64,000 bases of DNA from Malaya genurostris (GCF_030247185.1 NC_080571.1:351908254-351972253); one strand, 5' to 3'. Shown: positions 9,986 through 20,914, counted from the first letter of the stretch. The notes: generated by a model not told the origin, from the sequence alone. Numbers and translations: made by a program.

Positions 9986-10625
9986 TATTCAAGAATATAA
10001 TGTTTAAGGCACACTGCTTAAGCTCTAAGATGCCAAGGGCTTTTACTAATTTAAAATTTACGACTAACTTAAAACTAGGGTTGTATCATTAAGTAATGTC
10101 ATATTTGGGTCGCAGTGGTTGACTTTGGCAGATCCAGCCGGTGATCTGAATATTTCATGAGAGTCTTCCATATGGCGTTGGTGAATATTCATATTGGCCG
10201 CATTCTTCGGTCCGTGTGGGTCCGCGGGAAACACCCCCAGGTTACGAATACCCGGCGGGTGGCCCGCATGCTGTTGATAAGTTTCCGTGGGCGATGATGG
10301 TGTTGTTACAGAAGAAAATGAAAAAAAAAATATAGCGAAGTAAATATTGCGTAAAACGGAGTAAAAAGGGGATATGGGAATGAAATGACTAAAACGACAG
10401 AGATCTAATTAGTTGACATCGAGATGGTGAAGAGACGGGGAGGGGGGAAGCGGAGGTTAGTGACAGCAAAAAGATCTTGTTAGTTCCGATGAAGATGGTG
10501 GACAGATGAGGAATCGGGATAATCGGCGGAAGTTAGTGTCGAACCTGCAGTTGAGAAATAATTCTTAGCCACAGTTGAAACAACGTCGATAAATAGGAGG
10601 AACTTTCTAAGCCAGATGTAACAGA
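9986..10625 (-). other. 3' UTR of I-clade element A
   Basis: This 640-bp non-coding region lies between the ORF2 stop and the poly(A) tail. It includes a GC-rich part (10180-10290, CGTGTGGGTCCGCGGGAAAC) in otherwise AT-rich DNA, which could fold. No ORF. Confidence 0.7.
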
Positions 10626-13600
10626 TTACACTTGTATATTGATGTGTTTGAGGAACTGGTATATGAGAAGCATATATGAACTATCCCGACTCGCCAACAC
10701 ATCCCGAACCGGAACCTCAGGCGGTCTACCTCGGGCCCTGAGGGATTCCAGTAGCTTCGACCTGGCGTCGCGATACTCTACGCACGACCACACGACATGC
10801 TCGATGTCCTGATAACCGTCGCCACAGGTGCAGAGCCCGTTCTCCACGATCCCGATACGCCGGAGATGTGCGTTGAATGTATAGTGATTTGACATGAGTC
10901 GTGACATAACGCGAATGAAATCACGACTCACGTTCATCCCCTTGAACCAAGGTTTCGTCGATACCTTAGGGATAATGGAGTGTAGCCATCGTCCCAGTTC
11001 GTCATTCGTCCATGAAGTTTGCCAACTTTCGAGAGTTTTCTGACGAGAGATACTGAAAAATTCATTGAAGCAGATTGGTCTTTCATAAATATCACCTTCT
11101 AATGCGCCCACTTTAGCCAATGAGTCTGCCTTTTCATTGCCCGGAATGGAACAATGCGAAGGGACCCAGACTAATGATATTAAATAAGACCGTTCAGATA
11201 AAGTACTCAAATGTTCCCGTATTTTCCCCAGGAAATATGGGGGATACTTTCCTGGCTTCATTGCCCGGAGAGCTTCTATTGAGCTTAGACTGTCCGTGAC
11301 AATGAAGTAATGGTCTTTGGGCAAGGTTTCAATGATCTCGAGGGTGTACTGAATAGCAGCTAATTCTGCGACGTAAACTGAAGCCGGATCACTGAGTTTG
11401 TAAGAAGCGGTGATGTTTTGATTGAAGATGCCGAAGCCTGTGGACTTGTTAATGTTTGATCCGTCAGTGTAAAACACCTTTTCACAGTTGACTGTTCTAA
11501 ATTTATTATAAAAAATATTTGGGGCCACTTGAGGGCGCACGTGATCCGGGATTCCACGAATTTCTTCTCTCATGGATGTGTCGAAAAACACAGTAGAATC
11601 AGAAGTATCCAAGAAATGAGCACGGTTGGAAACAAACGAAGAAGGATTAATATTCTGAGCCATGTAATCAAAATACAAGGACATAAAACGGGTTTGAGAA
11701 TTAAGCTCAACTAACCTTTCGAAATTTTCAATCACCAGAGGATTCAAAATGTCGCATCGAATGAGCAAACGATATGAGAGATCCCAGAACCGGTTTTTCA
11801 ATGGGAGAACACCCGCCAGCACTTCGAGGCTCATCGTATGAGTCGATTGCATGCAACCCAAGGCAATACGCAAACAACGATACTGAATTCTTTCCAGCAT
11901 GATGAAATGAGTGTTCGCCGCGGATCTGAAGCAAAAGCATCCGTATTCCATCACGGACAATATCGTTGTTTGGTACAGCCTGATCAGGTCTCCTGGATGG
12001 GCACCCCACCACGACCCGGTTATTGTCCGAAGAAAGTTGATTCTTTGTTGGCATTTTCTTTTCAGATACCTAATGTGACATCCCCAGGTGCCTTTGGAGT
12101 CGAACCAGACCCCGAGATATTTAAATGTGAAGACCTGAGCTATGGTTTCACCCCCTAGTTGAAGCTGTAATTGTGCTGGTTCTCGCTTTCTCGAAAATAC
12201 AACCAGCTCAGTTTTCTCCGTAGAGAATTCGATACCCATTTGAAGAGCCCATGTGGATAAGTTGACAAGAGTATCTTGTAACGGCCCTTGCAGATCGCCA
12301 GCTTTGGGTCCTATAATAGACACAACGCTGTCGTCGGCAAGTTGTCTTAGCGTGCAAGATGTGTTGATACATTTATCGATGTCGTTTACGTAAAAATTGT
12401 ATAGAAGGGGGCTTAAGCATGAGCCCTGAGGAAGACCCATGTAACTGAATCGTATTGTCGACAAATCACCATGCGCGAAATACATGTGTTTCTCAGACAA
12501 TAGATTATGTAAAAAGTTGTTCAAAACTGGCGAGAGACCATGCTGATGCAGCTTCTCAGATAAGATATTTATAGAAACTGAGTCAAAAGCCCCCTTAATG
12601 TCTAGGAAAACTGACGCCATTTGTTCTTTACGAGCAAATGCCATTTGAATTTCTGTTGAGAGCAACGCAAGACAATCGTTCGTTCCTTTACCCCTGCGGA
12701 AACCAAATTGTGTATCTGAAAGTAAGCCATTAGTTTCGACCCAATTGTCTAGACGGAAGAGAATCATTTTTTCGAACAATTTCCGGATACAGGAAAGCAT
12801 AGCAATCGGCCGATACGAATTGTGATCGGAGGCTGATTTTCCTGGTTTTTGAATGGCGATCACTTTCACTTGTCTCCAGTCATGTGGAACAATGTTGTCC
12901 TCAAGGAACTTATTGAATAAACTCAACAAGCGCCTTTTGGCGGGGTCTGGCAGATTTTTCAACAAGTTGAATTTTATTCTGTCTAATCCCGGGGCTTTAT
13001 TGTTACATGACAAGAGTGCAAGTGAGAGCTCTACCATCGAAAACGGTGTTTCGTTTGTATTTGGTGTCGCGGCGCGGGTGATCTTCTGTTCCGGAACAGA
13101 GTCTGGGCATACTTTTTTAGCGAAATCGAATATCCAGCGGTTGGAATATTCCTCGCTTTCATTCGTGGTGTTATGATTGCGCATTCGTCGGGCTGTGTTC
13201 CAAAGAGTACTCATAGATGTTTCTTTCGTTAAGCCGTCTATAAACCGACGCCAGTAACCACGTTTCTTGGCTCTAATCAAGTTCTTAGTTTTAACGTCTA
13301 ACGCCGCGTAATTCCGGTAATTATCAGGTGTTCCATTTTTTCTGAATATTTTATACGCGGAGGCTCTCTCCGCGTTTAAATTTGTGCACTCTTTGTCCCA
13401 CCACGGGTTGGGAGGACGGATGTTAGTTTTCGCGCCGGGTACACGTTTCGTCTGAGCTTGAGTCGCGGTGTCGAGAATCAAGCCAGCCAAAAACGTGTAC
13501 TCTTCCTCCGGAGGAAGTTGTTGAGTTCTTTCAAGTTTCTCAGATATCGAGGTCGCATAGCTATTCCAATCAATATTTCGTGTGAGGTCATACGAAACAT

Positions 13601-14318
13601 TGATTGTCTTCGATGGTTTTGAGCCGCTGGTGATTGATATTACGATCGGTAGATGATCGCTACCGTGGGGATCAGGAATTACCTCCCACGTGCAATCCAA
13701 CCGTAGCGATGTCGAGCAAAGGGATAAATCCAGCGCACTTGGTCTTGCTGGTGGTGCAGGAATCCGTGTCATTTCTCCCGTATTCAAGATTGTCATATTG
13801 AAGTTATCGCAGATATCATGGATCATAGTTGATCTGTTATCATCGTGAAGACAGCCCCATCCCGTACCGTGTGAGTTAAAGTCTCCTAAAACCAACGTCG
13901 GTGCAGGAAGGAGCTCTACGATATCACTGAGCCACCGATGCCCAACCGAGGCTCTTGGGGGAATGTAGATGGAAGTAATGCAAAGGTCCTTACCTTTGAT
14001 TGTAACATGACATGCGACAACTTCAATACCTGGTATCGAGGGGAGGTTAATGCGATAGAAAGAATAGCACTTATTGATCCCCAAAAGTACTCCTCCATAG
14101 GGATTATCTCGATCCAGACGAATAATGTTAAAATCGTGAAAGTTTAAGGGTATTTCAGAAGTTAGCCAAGTTTCGCACAATGCAAATGCGTCACATTTCA
14201 GATTGTTTACTAGAAATTTAAATGAATCTATTTTTGGGATAATACTTCTGCAATTCCACTGTAAAACAGTGATTAGATCCGTGACCTCGGTGGATGATTT
14301 AGCCATCGAAAGATACAA
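10626..14318 (-). CDS. I-clade element A ORF2: endonuclease, reverse transcriptase, RNase H
   Basis: A 1230-residue polyprotein that would nick the target, copy element RNA into DNA at the nick and remove the RNA strand. The APE-type endonuclease (about 15-230) shows WN at 21-22, CETW at 48-51 (Glu49), GDFNSH at 145-150 and SDH at 220-222. The RT (about 480-760) shows LDIKGAFDS (Asp573), GLPQGS at 628-633 and LADD with Asp662/663. Here the usual Y/F before ADD is Leu. RNase H (about 945-1070) has TDGS (Asp952), AELAA (Glu985), TDS (Asp1009) and NEKAD (Asp1065), so all four acidic residues are present. A CxC-x8-H-x4-C knuckle ends the protein (Cys1163, Cys1165, His1174, Cys1179). No stop or frameshift. 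The ATG at 14318 lies 20 bp inside the end of ORF1 in another frame, so translation probably depends on reinitiation after ORF1. Length is typical of the clade. Confidence 0.95.
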   Translation of the reverse strand: MYLSMAKSSTEVTDLITVLQWNCRSIIPKIDSFKFLVNNLKCDAFALCETWLTSEIPLNFHDFNIIRLDRDNPYGGVLLGINKCYSFYRINLPSIPGIEVVACHVTIKGKDLCITSIYIPPRASVGHRWLSDIVELLPAPTLVLGDFNSHGTGWGCLHDDNRSTMIHDICDNFNMTILNTGEMTRIPAPPARPSALDLSLCSTSLRLDCTWEVIPDPHGSDHLPIVISITSGSKPSKTINVSYDLTRNIDWNSYATSISEKLERTQQLPPEEEYTFLAGLILDTATQAQTKRVPGAKTNIRPPNPWWDKECTNLNAERASAYKIFRKNGTPDNYRNYAALDVKTKNLIRAKKRGYWRRFIDGLTKETSMSTLWNTARRMRNHNTTNESEEYSNRWIFDFAKKVCPDSVPEQKITRAATPNTNETPFSMVELSLALLSCNNKAPGLDRIKFNLLKNLPDPAKRRLLSLFNKFLEDNIVPHDWRQVKVIAIQKPGKSASDHNSYRPIAMLSCIRKLFEKMILFRLDNWVETNGLLSDTQFGFRRGKGTNDCLALLSTEIQMAFARKEQMASVFLDIKGAFDSVSINILSEKLHQHGLSPVLNNFLHNLLSEKHMYFAHGDLSTIRFSYMGLPQGSCLSPLLYNFYVNDIDKCINTSCTLRQLADDSVVSIIGPKAGDLQGPLQDTLVNLSTWALQMGIEFSTEKTELVVFSRKREPAQLQLQLGGETIAQVFTFKYLGVWFDSKGTWGCHIRYLKRKCQQRINFLRTITGSWWGAHPGDLIRLYQTTILSVMEYGCFCFRSAANTHFIMLERIQYRCLRIALGCMQSTHTMSLEVLAGVLPLKNRFWDLSYRLLIRCDILNPLVIENFERLVELNSQTRFMSLYFDYMAQNINPSSFVSNRAHFLDTSDSTVFFDTSMREEIRGIPDHVRPQVAPNIFYNKFRTVNCEKVFYTDGSNINKSTGFGIFNQNITASYKLSDPASVYVAELAAIQYTLEIIETLPKDHYFIVTDSLSSIEALRAMKPGKYPPYFLGKIREHLSTLSERSYLISLVWVPSHCSIPGNEKADSLAKVGALEGDIYERPICFNEFFSISRQKTLESWQTSWTNDELGRWLHSIIPKVSTKPWFKGMNVSRDFIRVMSRLMSNHYTFNAHLRRIGIVENGLCTCGDGYQDIEHVVWSCVEYRDARSKLLESLRARGRPPEVPVRDVLASRDSSYMLLIYQFLKHINIQV

Positions 14319-15603
14319 TCGCTGAAAGAAGGGGCCAATTTGCAGTCAACTGCTTCAAATATGTTTTTACTGTTGGCATGAAAGCAATTAAAATGCTTCT
14401 AAGAGGGTCTGAAATATTGAAAGTTGTAAAAATCCAGTCCACAACATCAGAGAACTTTATAAGTCCAGCACCTAGTTGGTTCTCTGGTGGATTTTCAGGG
14501 ACGCTTGGGGATTTTTTAGTCCCTGGAAGCGGTGGGAATTCCATCTCGGAATTGAGTTTTCCGAGACCAGGAGCTTTTTGCTTCGGTAGTTTGTCACGAT
14601 TCCCGTTAGCTGTAACTTTTCGAAGCCCTTCGGAAGACATCTTCGAACCCTTACTAGGGAGCTTATGATAGGATTTGTTTGCTCTTTTCCTATAGCTATG
14701 AGGGACCGCCGAAGATGGACCTTCTAAAGGGTCGTCAGATTCGCTCTCGTCAGTTGACAAGCAAGCATATGGATTTGTTGTCTGTTTAGGAGGGGTGGCA
14801 CTTTTAAGCATATCTGCAAATGAACGCTTGGAGTGTTCTTTCAGAGAACGCTTCATCCTATCTCCGCGCAGTTTGTATGCGGGACATGCCATTAGGTCAT
14901 GCGAACCCTCCTTACAGTAGAGACACTTTTCAGCATTTTTACCGCAAGAGCCATCCGCATGAGCCTCTCCACAATTAGCACAACGTGGCTTATTGCTGCA
15001 ATGGGTAGCTGTATGCCCAAGCTGTTTGCAATTGGTGCAATTCATTACACGAGGTACAAAAAGACGAATAGGCAGACGAACCCGGTCCAAGAGGAGGTAA
15101 TTAGGTAAAGCCGATCCGGCGAAGGTCACACGATAAGAGTCTGATTGGGGATAGGACTTTGTTCCATCCCCGGCGATCGATACTGAATGCAATCGCTTGC
15201 AATCCAGTATCTTGACATTCCTAAGTGAGGGGTCTTTAAAACAACCCGCCCCGTACTTAAGAATATCCTCGCAAGTCAAACTCGAATCGGTGACCACACC
15301 GTCGATTTCGACTTCACGAGCTGGCACGTAGACGCGGTACTCCAGCGTAAAGGGATCATTTTGAACAAGCTCATTAGCCTGTTTTGAGCTGGTAAACAGG
15401 ACCCTGAGCTTGTCTGGCCGTATTCTATCTATACTTTTTATGGTATTATATCGCGAATACAGGTCCCGCGATATTTTTAAAATATTCAGTTTTTTTTCCT
15501 TTGATTTGGTCCGGAAATAGACCGCGTAAGGCCCGGCCGGTAGTGCGAGCCCATCAGGATAGCTCTTTATGCGGGACTTTTTACTGACAAGGGAAGTCTC
15601 CAT
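14299..15603 (-). CDS. I-clade element A ORF1: nucleocapsid-like RNA-binding protein
   Basis: A 434-residue protein expected to coat element RNA in a ribonucleoprotein particle and act as a nucleic-acid chaperone. Three CCHC knuckles follow one another: Cys189-Cys192-His197-Cys202, Cys208-Cys211-His215-Cys220 and Cys227-Cys230-His235-Cys240. Before them is a conserved block (YRVTFAGSALPNYLLLDRVR) that is also found in element B. After them comes a basic, proline/serine-rich region with many Lys residues, then a hydrophobic C-terminus (LLSAIVSFDG). The start at 15603 is the first ATG of the frame and gives the same N-terminal layout as element B. The stop lies inside the start of ORF2 (20-bp overlap). 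Fully open. Confidence 0.9.
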   Translation of the reverse strand: METSLVSKKSRIKSYPDGLALPAGPYAVYFRTKSKEKKLNILKISRDLYSRYNTIKSIDRIRPDKLRVLFTSSKQANELVQNDPFTLEYRVYVPAREVEIDGVVTDSSLTCEDILKYGAGCFKDPSLRNVKILDCKRLHSVSIAGDGTKSYPQSDSYRVTFAGSALPNYLLLDRVRLPIRLFVPRVMNCTNCKQLGHTATHCSNKPRCANCGEAHADGSCGKNAEKCLYCKEGSHDLMACPAYKLRGDRMKRSLKEHSKRSFADMLKSATPPKQTTNPYACLSTDESESDDPLEGPSSAVPHSYRKRANKSYHKLPSKGSKMSSEGLRKVTANGNRDKLPKQKAPGLGKLNSEMEFPPLPGTKKSPSVPENPPENQLGAGLIKFSDVVDWIFTTFNISDPLRSILIAFMPTVKTYLKQLTANWPLLSAIVSFDG

Positions 15604-16122
15604 TTGAACATCGGGAGCGGGGGGGGGCAGGTTTTAAATTAGACATAGCGGAACTACTTCCGCGCAAAAACAAATGATTCGGGAGGAAATATAATGGTCA
15701 AATAAAGAAATAAAAATAAACGAAGTAAAGGTACTTAACTAAGATCCAACGGGGGACACCAAGCTGGACTTCGTCGATCGGCGTATCGCCGCTTTGATGA
15801 TGTGCAAAAAACCTCCGAGAGGAAAAGACACACTTATTTATAATCCTCACACAATGGCCGCTTGTTTATAATCCGCACACTTGGCCTTGATCGCCGAAAC
15901 AATAACCGGCTAACGGTACCGTTTCGATCGACCGCTCGCAATAAGGCACTGTTCTATTATATAATGCGAAAAAAAAACCTCTCAGAGGAAAAAGCACTAT
16001 TGTCTATCACACAATATCGTCCGACCACTTTATCACACACACACAACTGGTTTTCAATGCTTTCGCAGTAAATCCAAATCACGTCCGTTCGCTCGGAAGG
16101 TTGAAACGGCAATGGAAAAAAA
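15604..16122 (-). promoter_or_regulatory. 5' UTR / probable internal promoter region of element A
   Basis: This 520-bp leader precedes ORF1. It contains two similar modules 166 bp apart, each centred on a short palindrome: CCTCCGAGAGG at 15812-15822 and CCTCTCAGAGG at 15978-15988. Each is preceded by an A-run and followed by GAAAAG..CAC..TCACACAAT. Non-LTR elements of this group use promoters inside the transcribed 5' end. That these modules drive transcription is inference. Confidence 0.45.
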
Positions 16123-16136
16123 AAAAAAAAGTTTTT

Positions 16137-16840
16137 GTTATGACTCTAGATCTCGAAGTTTCAGGCGATTCTAATGATTTTTCGATTTCGATTTCGCTAA
16201 TCTTATACCGTTTTCGTTTTTGAACCTAGACGCGGGCTACTCTGACTCCGAGTAAAACGAACACGTTTTACGCGCCCTAAACAACAACTCATGAAAAAAA
16301 GATAAAATAAACAAACTCCGCTGGATGCGTGGTGCGACCCGAAAAAAATTTCAGAGCGAAACTACTCGATTGGAGTCCGCTCTAGAGCGACCTCAGGTTG
16401 CTAAAACAAACATATTAAACGTTGTTTGGGCGACTCTGGGTCAACTTTCGGGCTGCTCTGATCAATAAACGAAAACGGTATTAATTTTTTTTTCAAGCTC
16501 TAGAGAGTCGATTTTAAAAATATAATAAAAAAACTAGATCTCAACGTTTCATTTTTCTTCAAATCTAAGACAATTGCCATAAAAAAATATTTCGATTTTG
16601 GAAAGCTCAAAATTTGTCTAGACAATAGACATAAAATTGTTTTTCGAAATTTTAGATCCCGAAGTTTTAAATTCTAAGGCATTTGGCATCAAAAACAAAA
16701 TGTTCGTTTCGAACATCTCAAAAATCATTTCGGAAATCTCACTTGAAATGCGACTTGAACAAATCATTTTTTTTTTCAATTTCAGTTCTTGAAGCTTCAG
16801 GCATTTCTAAGATATTTGGCATTGAAATCTTTTTTACGAT
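16137..16840. repeat. Right part of the AT-rich repeat split by element A
   Basis: Repeated words such as AGATCTCGAAGTTTCAGGCG, CTAGATCTCAACGTTTCATT and TCCCGAAGTTTTAAATTCTA recur at intervals of roughly 100-130 bp and match the left part at 9713-9965. The central part (16210-16470) is less repetitive. No coding function. Confidence 0.5.
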
Positions 16841-17440
16841 TTCGGAAAATTCTTTTCATTTTTTGCTATGTTTTCATGACAGCTCTCATCAATTCCTGTT
16901 TTTACAAGTAATATAATAGTTTTTATGTCGTTTTTTGAAGCTTTCTTAAAACCTTTTGCATGGTTTAACAACTTAGCAAGACTTGTTGGTTTCGAATTTT
17001 GGATAACTAAGCCATGTAGAATCACATAACAACGTAATCATAACGCAATTCTTTATTCCCGGTTTTTTCCGGTCAACGAATCCTAATAAATTTTACACTC
17101 TTGAATTTTATGAAGTTCGTAGATTGATTCAAAAATTTTATAGCTGACGATTGATTAAGAAAAACCAATGAAAAATTGATTTTTCTCGTTCCAGGTTTTT
17201 TTTTCACCCGCCCATATGCCCTATTTGCTTCCCTATTTTCTTCCCTTTGGCCAACGTCGCATATAGAATATTAAAAACTTTGACTTTATCGAGTCATAAC
17301 ATTGTTGTTAGTCAACCGACTAGATATCGATTTATTTTTCCCTAATAGGATTCTTAATGTTAAGCATCTCTTGTGAAGTAATCAGAAAAATAATCAGAAA
17401 GTGCGAGTTCTTCATGATGAACTCTCCGTTGGTATTTAGC
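16841..17440. other. AT-rich stretch
   Basis: No gene recognised. TTCCCGGTTTTTTCCGGTCA at 17056-17075 resembles the CCCGG-rich words at 18295-18375 and may belong to the same repeat. Confidence 0.35.
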
Positions 17441-17469
17441 CAGTTTTATTTCCAAATAGCCCAACTAAT

Positions 17470-18170
17470 TTGTTTTCTATGAGAAATCCATCTACAATTG
17501 ATGTAGTTCTAGAAGATCACATTTCACATTAGGAGTTATCAGTACCAAAATCTCAAACTAAATTTAATTCTCCTTCATCTACATCAACGTTCTTGTGATC
17601 CTACTATGGAATAGTTGAGGACCTTTAAAAGAAAATTAAACATAAATTCGCTGAACAAATCAAACCATATTCTAAGATTCTAAACTGGTTCTCGGAAACA
17701 AGTTTCAGCTCTCAGGGGAGCAAAATCAAACACTCCCTGCAAACGGTGGATAAGATCAAAGTCGACAACTTTTCCAATTTTGTGAGTCTGATTCAAATCT
17801 CACACAAATATGAGCACACCACAAGTATTGTCTCAAGATGATCATCATTAGCAAACTTGAAAACATGAAGGATCCTAAGAATTTTGAATAATTTGTTATC
17901 TGATGTTATGATGTTATCTTGATACTTTGCCAAAAGTATTGAATATTCATTCTAAATCTTAATGAATTCAACAGAAGTATCCAAACTACGCTTATTTTTT
18001 AAAATGAGCTTCCATTGTGCTGCTCTTGATAACAGCTAAGAAAGTTCTGATGCTTTCTGATTGATTTAAAACTGCTGTTAAACCATTAAAAATCGTTAGA
18101 CGAGACATGGGATGTTGGCGCAATTCCCAATGGATTGTTTAATTTAGAACCTGTATGGGACAATAAGTAC
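17470..18170 (+). pseudogene. Decayed non-LTR remnant (endonuclease to RT linker)
   Basis: Fragments in different frames read NPSTIDVVLEDHISH, then CDPTME, then IVEDLQ(stop)KKIKHKFAEQ, then IKPYSKILNWFSET. This order resembles the segment after the endonuclease of Jockey-type mosquito elements (PSTID.VLTD, RDP.MK, DLQ.EIK..FA, SKPFWKL.K). There are many stops and at least two frameshifts. The call rests on residue-pattern recognition only. Confidence 0.45.
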
Positions 18171-18289
18171 ATTCAACATTTTGACTGAAGATTTCGTACA
18201 AACGCAAAATTTGGTATTGTCTCCTGCATTTCACTTATTGAATTAAAAATCATGATGCTCACAATTGCTACTCATATTTGGACTAGTAA

Positions 18290-18385
18290 TATTTTTCTCG
18301 GTTTTCCACTAAAATTCCCGGCTTTTTCTCAATTTTTCCCGGTAAAACCAAATTAAAAAATTTTTCCCGGTCACTTACCACCCTA
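18290..18385. repeat. CCCGG(T/C)TTTTTC-type low-complexity repeat
   Basis: Words such as TCTCGGTTTTCCACTAAAAT, TCCCGGCTTTTTCTC, TTTCCCGGTAAAACC and TTTCCCGGTCAC form a short imperfect array, a type common in insect genomes. Confidence 0.5.
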
Positions 18386-19390
18386 TATTATTTCTGGAAT
18401 GCAAAGGAACGGAACGGTATATATGGATATAAGAGATTACGACACAAAACAATTAGATCGCAGGGACAATTCTCGATTTTTCAGACCGTTCCTGAAACAA
18501 CAATGTCAGAATGGACGAAGAGCTGAGCTGATTTCAGGTGCGTTCACAGCTGCCATAGGCTTTCTAAACAACAATTAATTCAATCACCATCGATACCTTG
18601 TTGGAATGCAGCCTGTACTCTGCAAGAAATTGCGGTTTTTTTTCTATTGAAATACGGTGCCGGGTGGTTACCCAGTGAGGAGATTACGCGAATCTCATTT
18701 CACGGCAATAGACACCAGCATTACAATTTCATCGGAATAATGCTATGAACAGTAGGGTTTTTGATAACTAAACTCTGCGGAAACATTTTGTGAGGTCTTG
18801 TTTCAATTGTCTCTACACATGGAAGTTGAAGAACAATCATTCCAGTCGTTGTAATGAACTAATTAACTAAACAAAGCATATTTGTAAGCTAAATTTAATC
18901 AAGTTAATTTATAATTAAAAGGCGATCAATACATTGGTGATGATTTCTCTGGATCCTTCAACCGTTGGTAAAGTTGGAAAAGCCTGATACAATTATACTG
19001 GTTAAAATGAAATAAATATTGAAGTTTTAGAAAAAATTGTCATTCTATTCTCCTACTAGGTAATGATATGAAAATAACGGTTGCTTTTTCCTTTAATATT
19101 GTAGGATACGTGATAACTCAAGTTTTTTCTCTATTTCTCTCTATTTTAACCCGGATATCACATTTTAACCCGGATGTCACAGAACTATAAGGTTTATTCT
19201 TTGGTAACAGTAAAACCTTGGTATTAACTGCTGTTTTGACAGACACGGTTCGAAAAAATCTTGTGATTTTACATCTTATAAGATGCACATAAATGGAGTG
19301 TCGTATTTCACAAAAATTTTTATTCAAGAGCATATAAAATTGTGTAATCTGAAAATGACATAGCTTGAATTTGAACGAAATAAAAAAACA
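18386..19390. other. 1-kb stretch without recognised features
   Basis: No gene, RNA or element recognised. TTTTAACCCGGATATCACA / TTTTAACCCGGATGTCACA at about 19143-19180 is a small direct duplication. Confidence 0.35.
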
Positions 19391-19486
19391 AACGATCGTA
19401 AGCAGCAGCGCGACTTGAACCGAGAAACATTAGATCACAAAGCATATCGGTTACTCGACCGAACCACAGGGCTGTTCATTGAATAA

Positions 19487-20914
19487 TTAGGGTAACGGCT
19501 CCCTATTTCATCTGAGCTCCTATTTTCATCTCATCCCTTCACCTCATTACTTTGAACATGAATAATATTTTAAAACCTACCTGAACCAAACTGTGAAATG
19601 TTTTAAAATGATTATAAAAGCTATTGTCACACTTTCCTATTGAAAGAAATGGTTTTAAGTTCTTCGGTTATCGTTTTTTCATTTCAAATAAACTCACTTT
19701 TCAATTTAGGACACATTTTCGTCTCAAGATTTACAGTTCGTCATGTTTCTGATTATCTACTAATCGATTCGTCTCAAAACATGATCACTTTTTCGCACAA
19801 TTACACTACCATTGAATGCTGGATGACTTCATAATTAGTAATGTTCACTTGCTACTTGTTTAATTAACGATTTAATACTTCAAAAACTACCCGACAAACA
19901 ATAAAAGTCTTTAAAAATATGAGATGAAAGCTTTTCACTTAGTTCACATGATTGCGCTTTGTTTTCATCTCATTTGGTTTCGCAAAGTTGCCAGATATAG
20001 ACTTTCTATGCAACGTAATACATATTCTATGAAAATATCTGGCTTCAAATAGTTCAAATTGGTTCCAAATTTTAATATAAATGTTTGTCAGTGTTCATAA
20101 TCAATTATCTACATAAAAGATTTCCACTTTAACATGTGATTTATCCGTTGATTAATAAACTTTTAAAGAATCACTGCAATCAAATACTAATAGATACTCA
20201 GAGAGAAAAGTCTAATTTTTTACTTCTTTCTTTATATGAACCTGTACAAATCTGTATTAAATTTAGGAAATCTTTACAAAATCGGTACTTTGATTTAAAC
20301 CAGTATGCGAACGCAAAAATCTATACAATACATATAAATCTGTATAAATGGCATCTCTGGCTCTACACTTTGTTTTAAGAAGGGCTAATGAGTAAATAGT
20401 AACAATCACAGTTTTGTTTTTATTTAAAGTTCACCAAATTAACTTTTCAGTAAAATTTTAAATTTAATGCGAAAGGTAACGGAAACGACTGAAAAATTTT
20501 TAAACATTGAAATGATTTCAAACTGGTTTTAAAAATATCGTATATTGCCTCATAGTTGGCATTAGGCCGTTTTTAAGAAGAATTCTGACATTTTGAACCT
20601 GAGAGTGTAATAGTGGAATATTTCGTTTTGATTGCTGTCGCCATTGCTAATTTATAGGATGAATAAAGGATCAACGATAGGATGGATAAAAATCCATTGA
20701 GATGAAATTAGGAGCAGAGTAGTGAACATTTCATAAGTGTTTTTGCTGTTTTATGAACATTATTTTAATTTCCAAGGAACGTGAATCAAATCTCAATGTG
20801 GAGCCAGGCGAATGAATCAGTAATATGAAATAGTTATAGTGATTTTAGTGGCTAAATCGAGGTTTGAAGGCGACGTCCTTACAAATGAGATGAAATAGGG
20901 AGCCCTTACCCTAA
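19487..20914. mobile_element. 1.43-kb non-autonomous TIR element
   Basis: The left end TTAGGGTAACGGCTCCCTAT (27 bp in all, to 19513) and the right end (20888-20914, reverse complement TTAGGGTAAGGGCTCCCTAT) match with one mismatch over 27 bp. Subterminal GCTCCTATTTTCATCTCA (19515-) and GCTCCTAATTTCATCTCA (reverse complement near 20700) extend the symmetry. The flanks are AATAA and TACATA, so the target-site duplication is unclear (TA or TAA possible). The interior has only chance open frames of 60-80 codons, so no transposase. Superfamily unknown. Confidence 0.7.

Larger units (their letters stand above)
9977..16122 (-). mobile_element. Full-length I-clade non-LTR retrotransposon, element A, both ORFs intact
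   Basis: The 6.1-kb element lies on the minus strand with 5' UTR (16122-15604), ORF1 (15603-14299), ORF2 (14318-10626), 3' UTR (10625-9986) and a poly(A) tail (T-run about 9971-9985 on this strand). AAAAAAAGTTTTT occurs at both ends (about 9964-9976 and 16123-16136), a plausible target-site duplication, though low complexity weakens it. Both frames are free of stops and all catalytic motifs are present, so it may be a recent or active copy. The RNase H domain, three CCHC knuckles in ORF1 and the LADD box place it with I-clade elements by family knowledge. Confidence 0.9.

Noticed and set aside
19397..19470. tRNA-like sequence on the minus strand (CGGTTCAAGTCGCG B-box-like, loop with GTG)
   Set aside because: The T stem does not pair properly and the acceptor stem is weak; at best a decayed tRNA-derived repeat.
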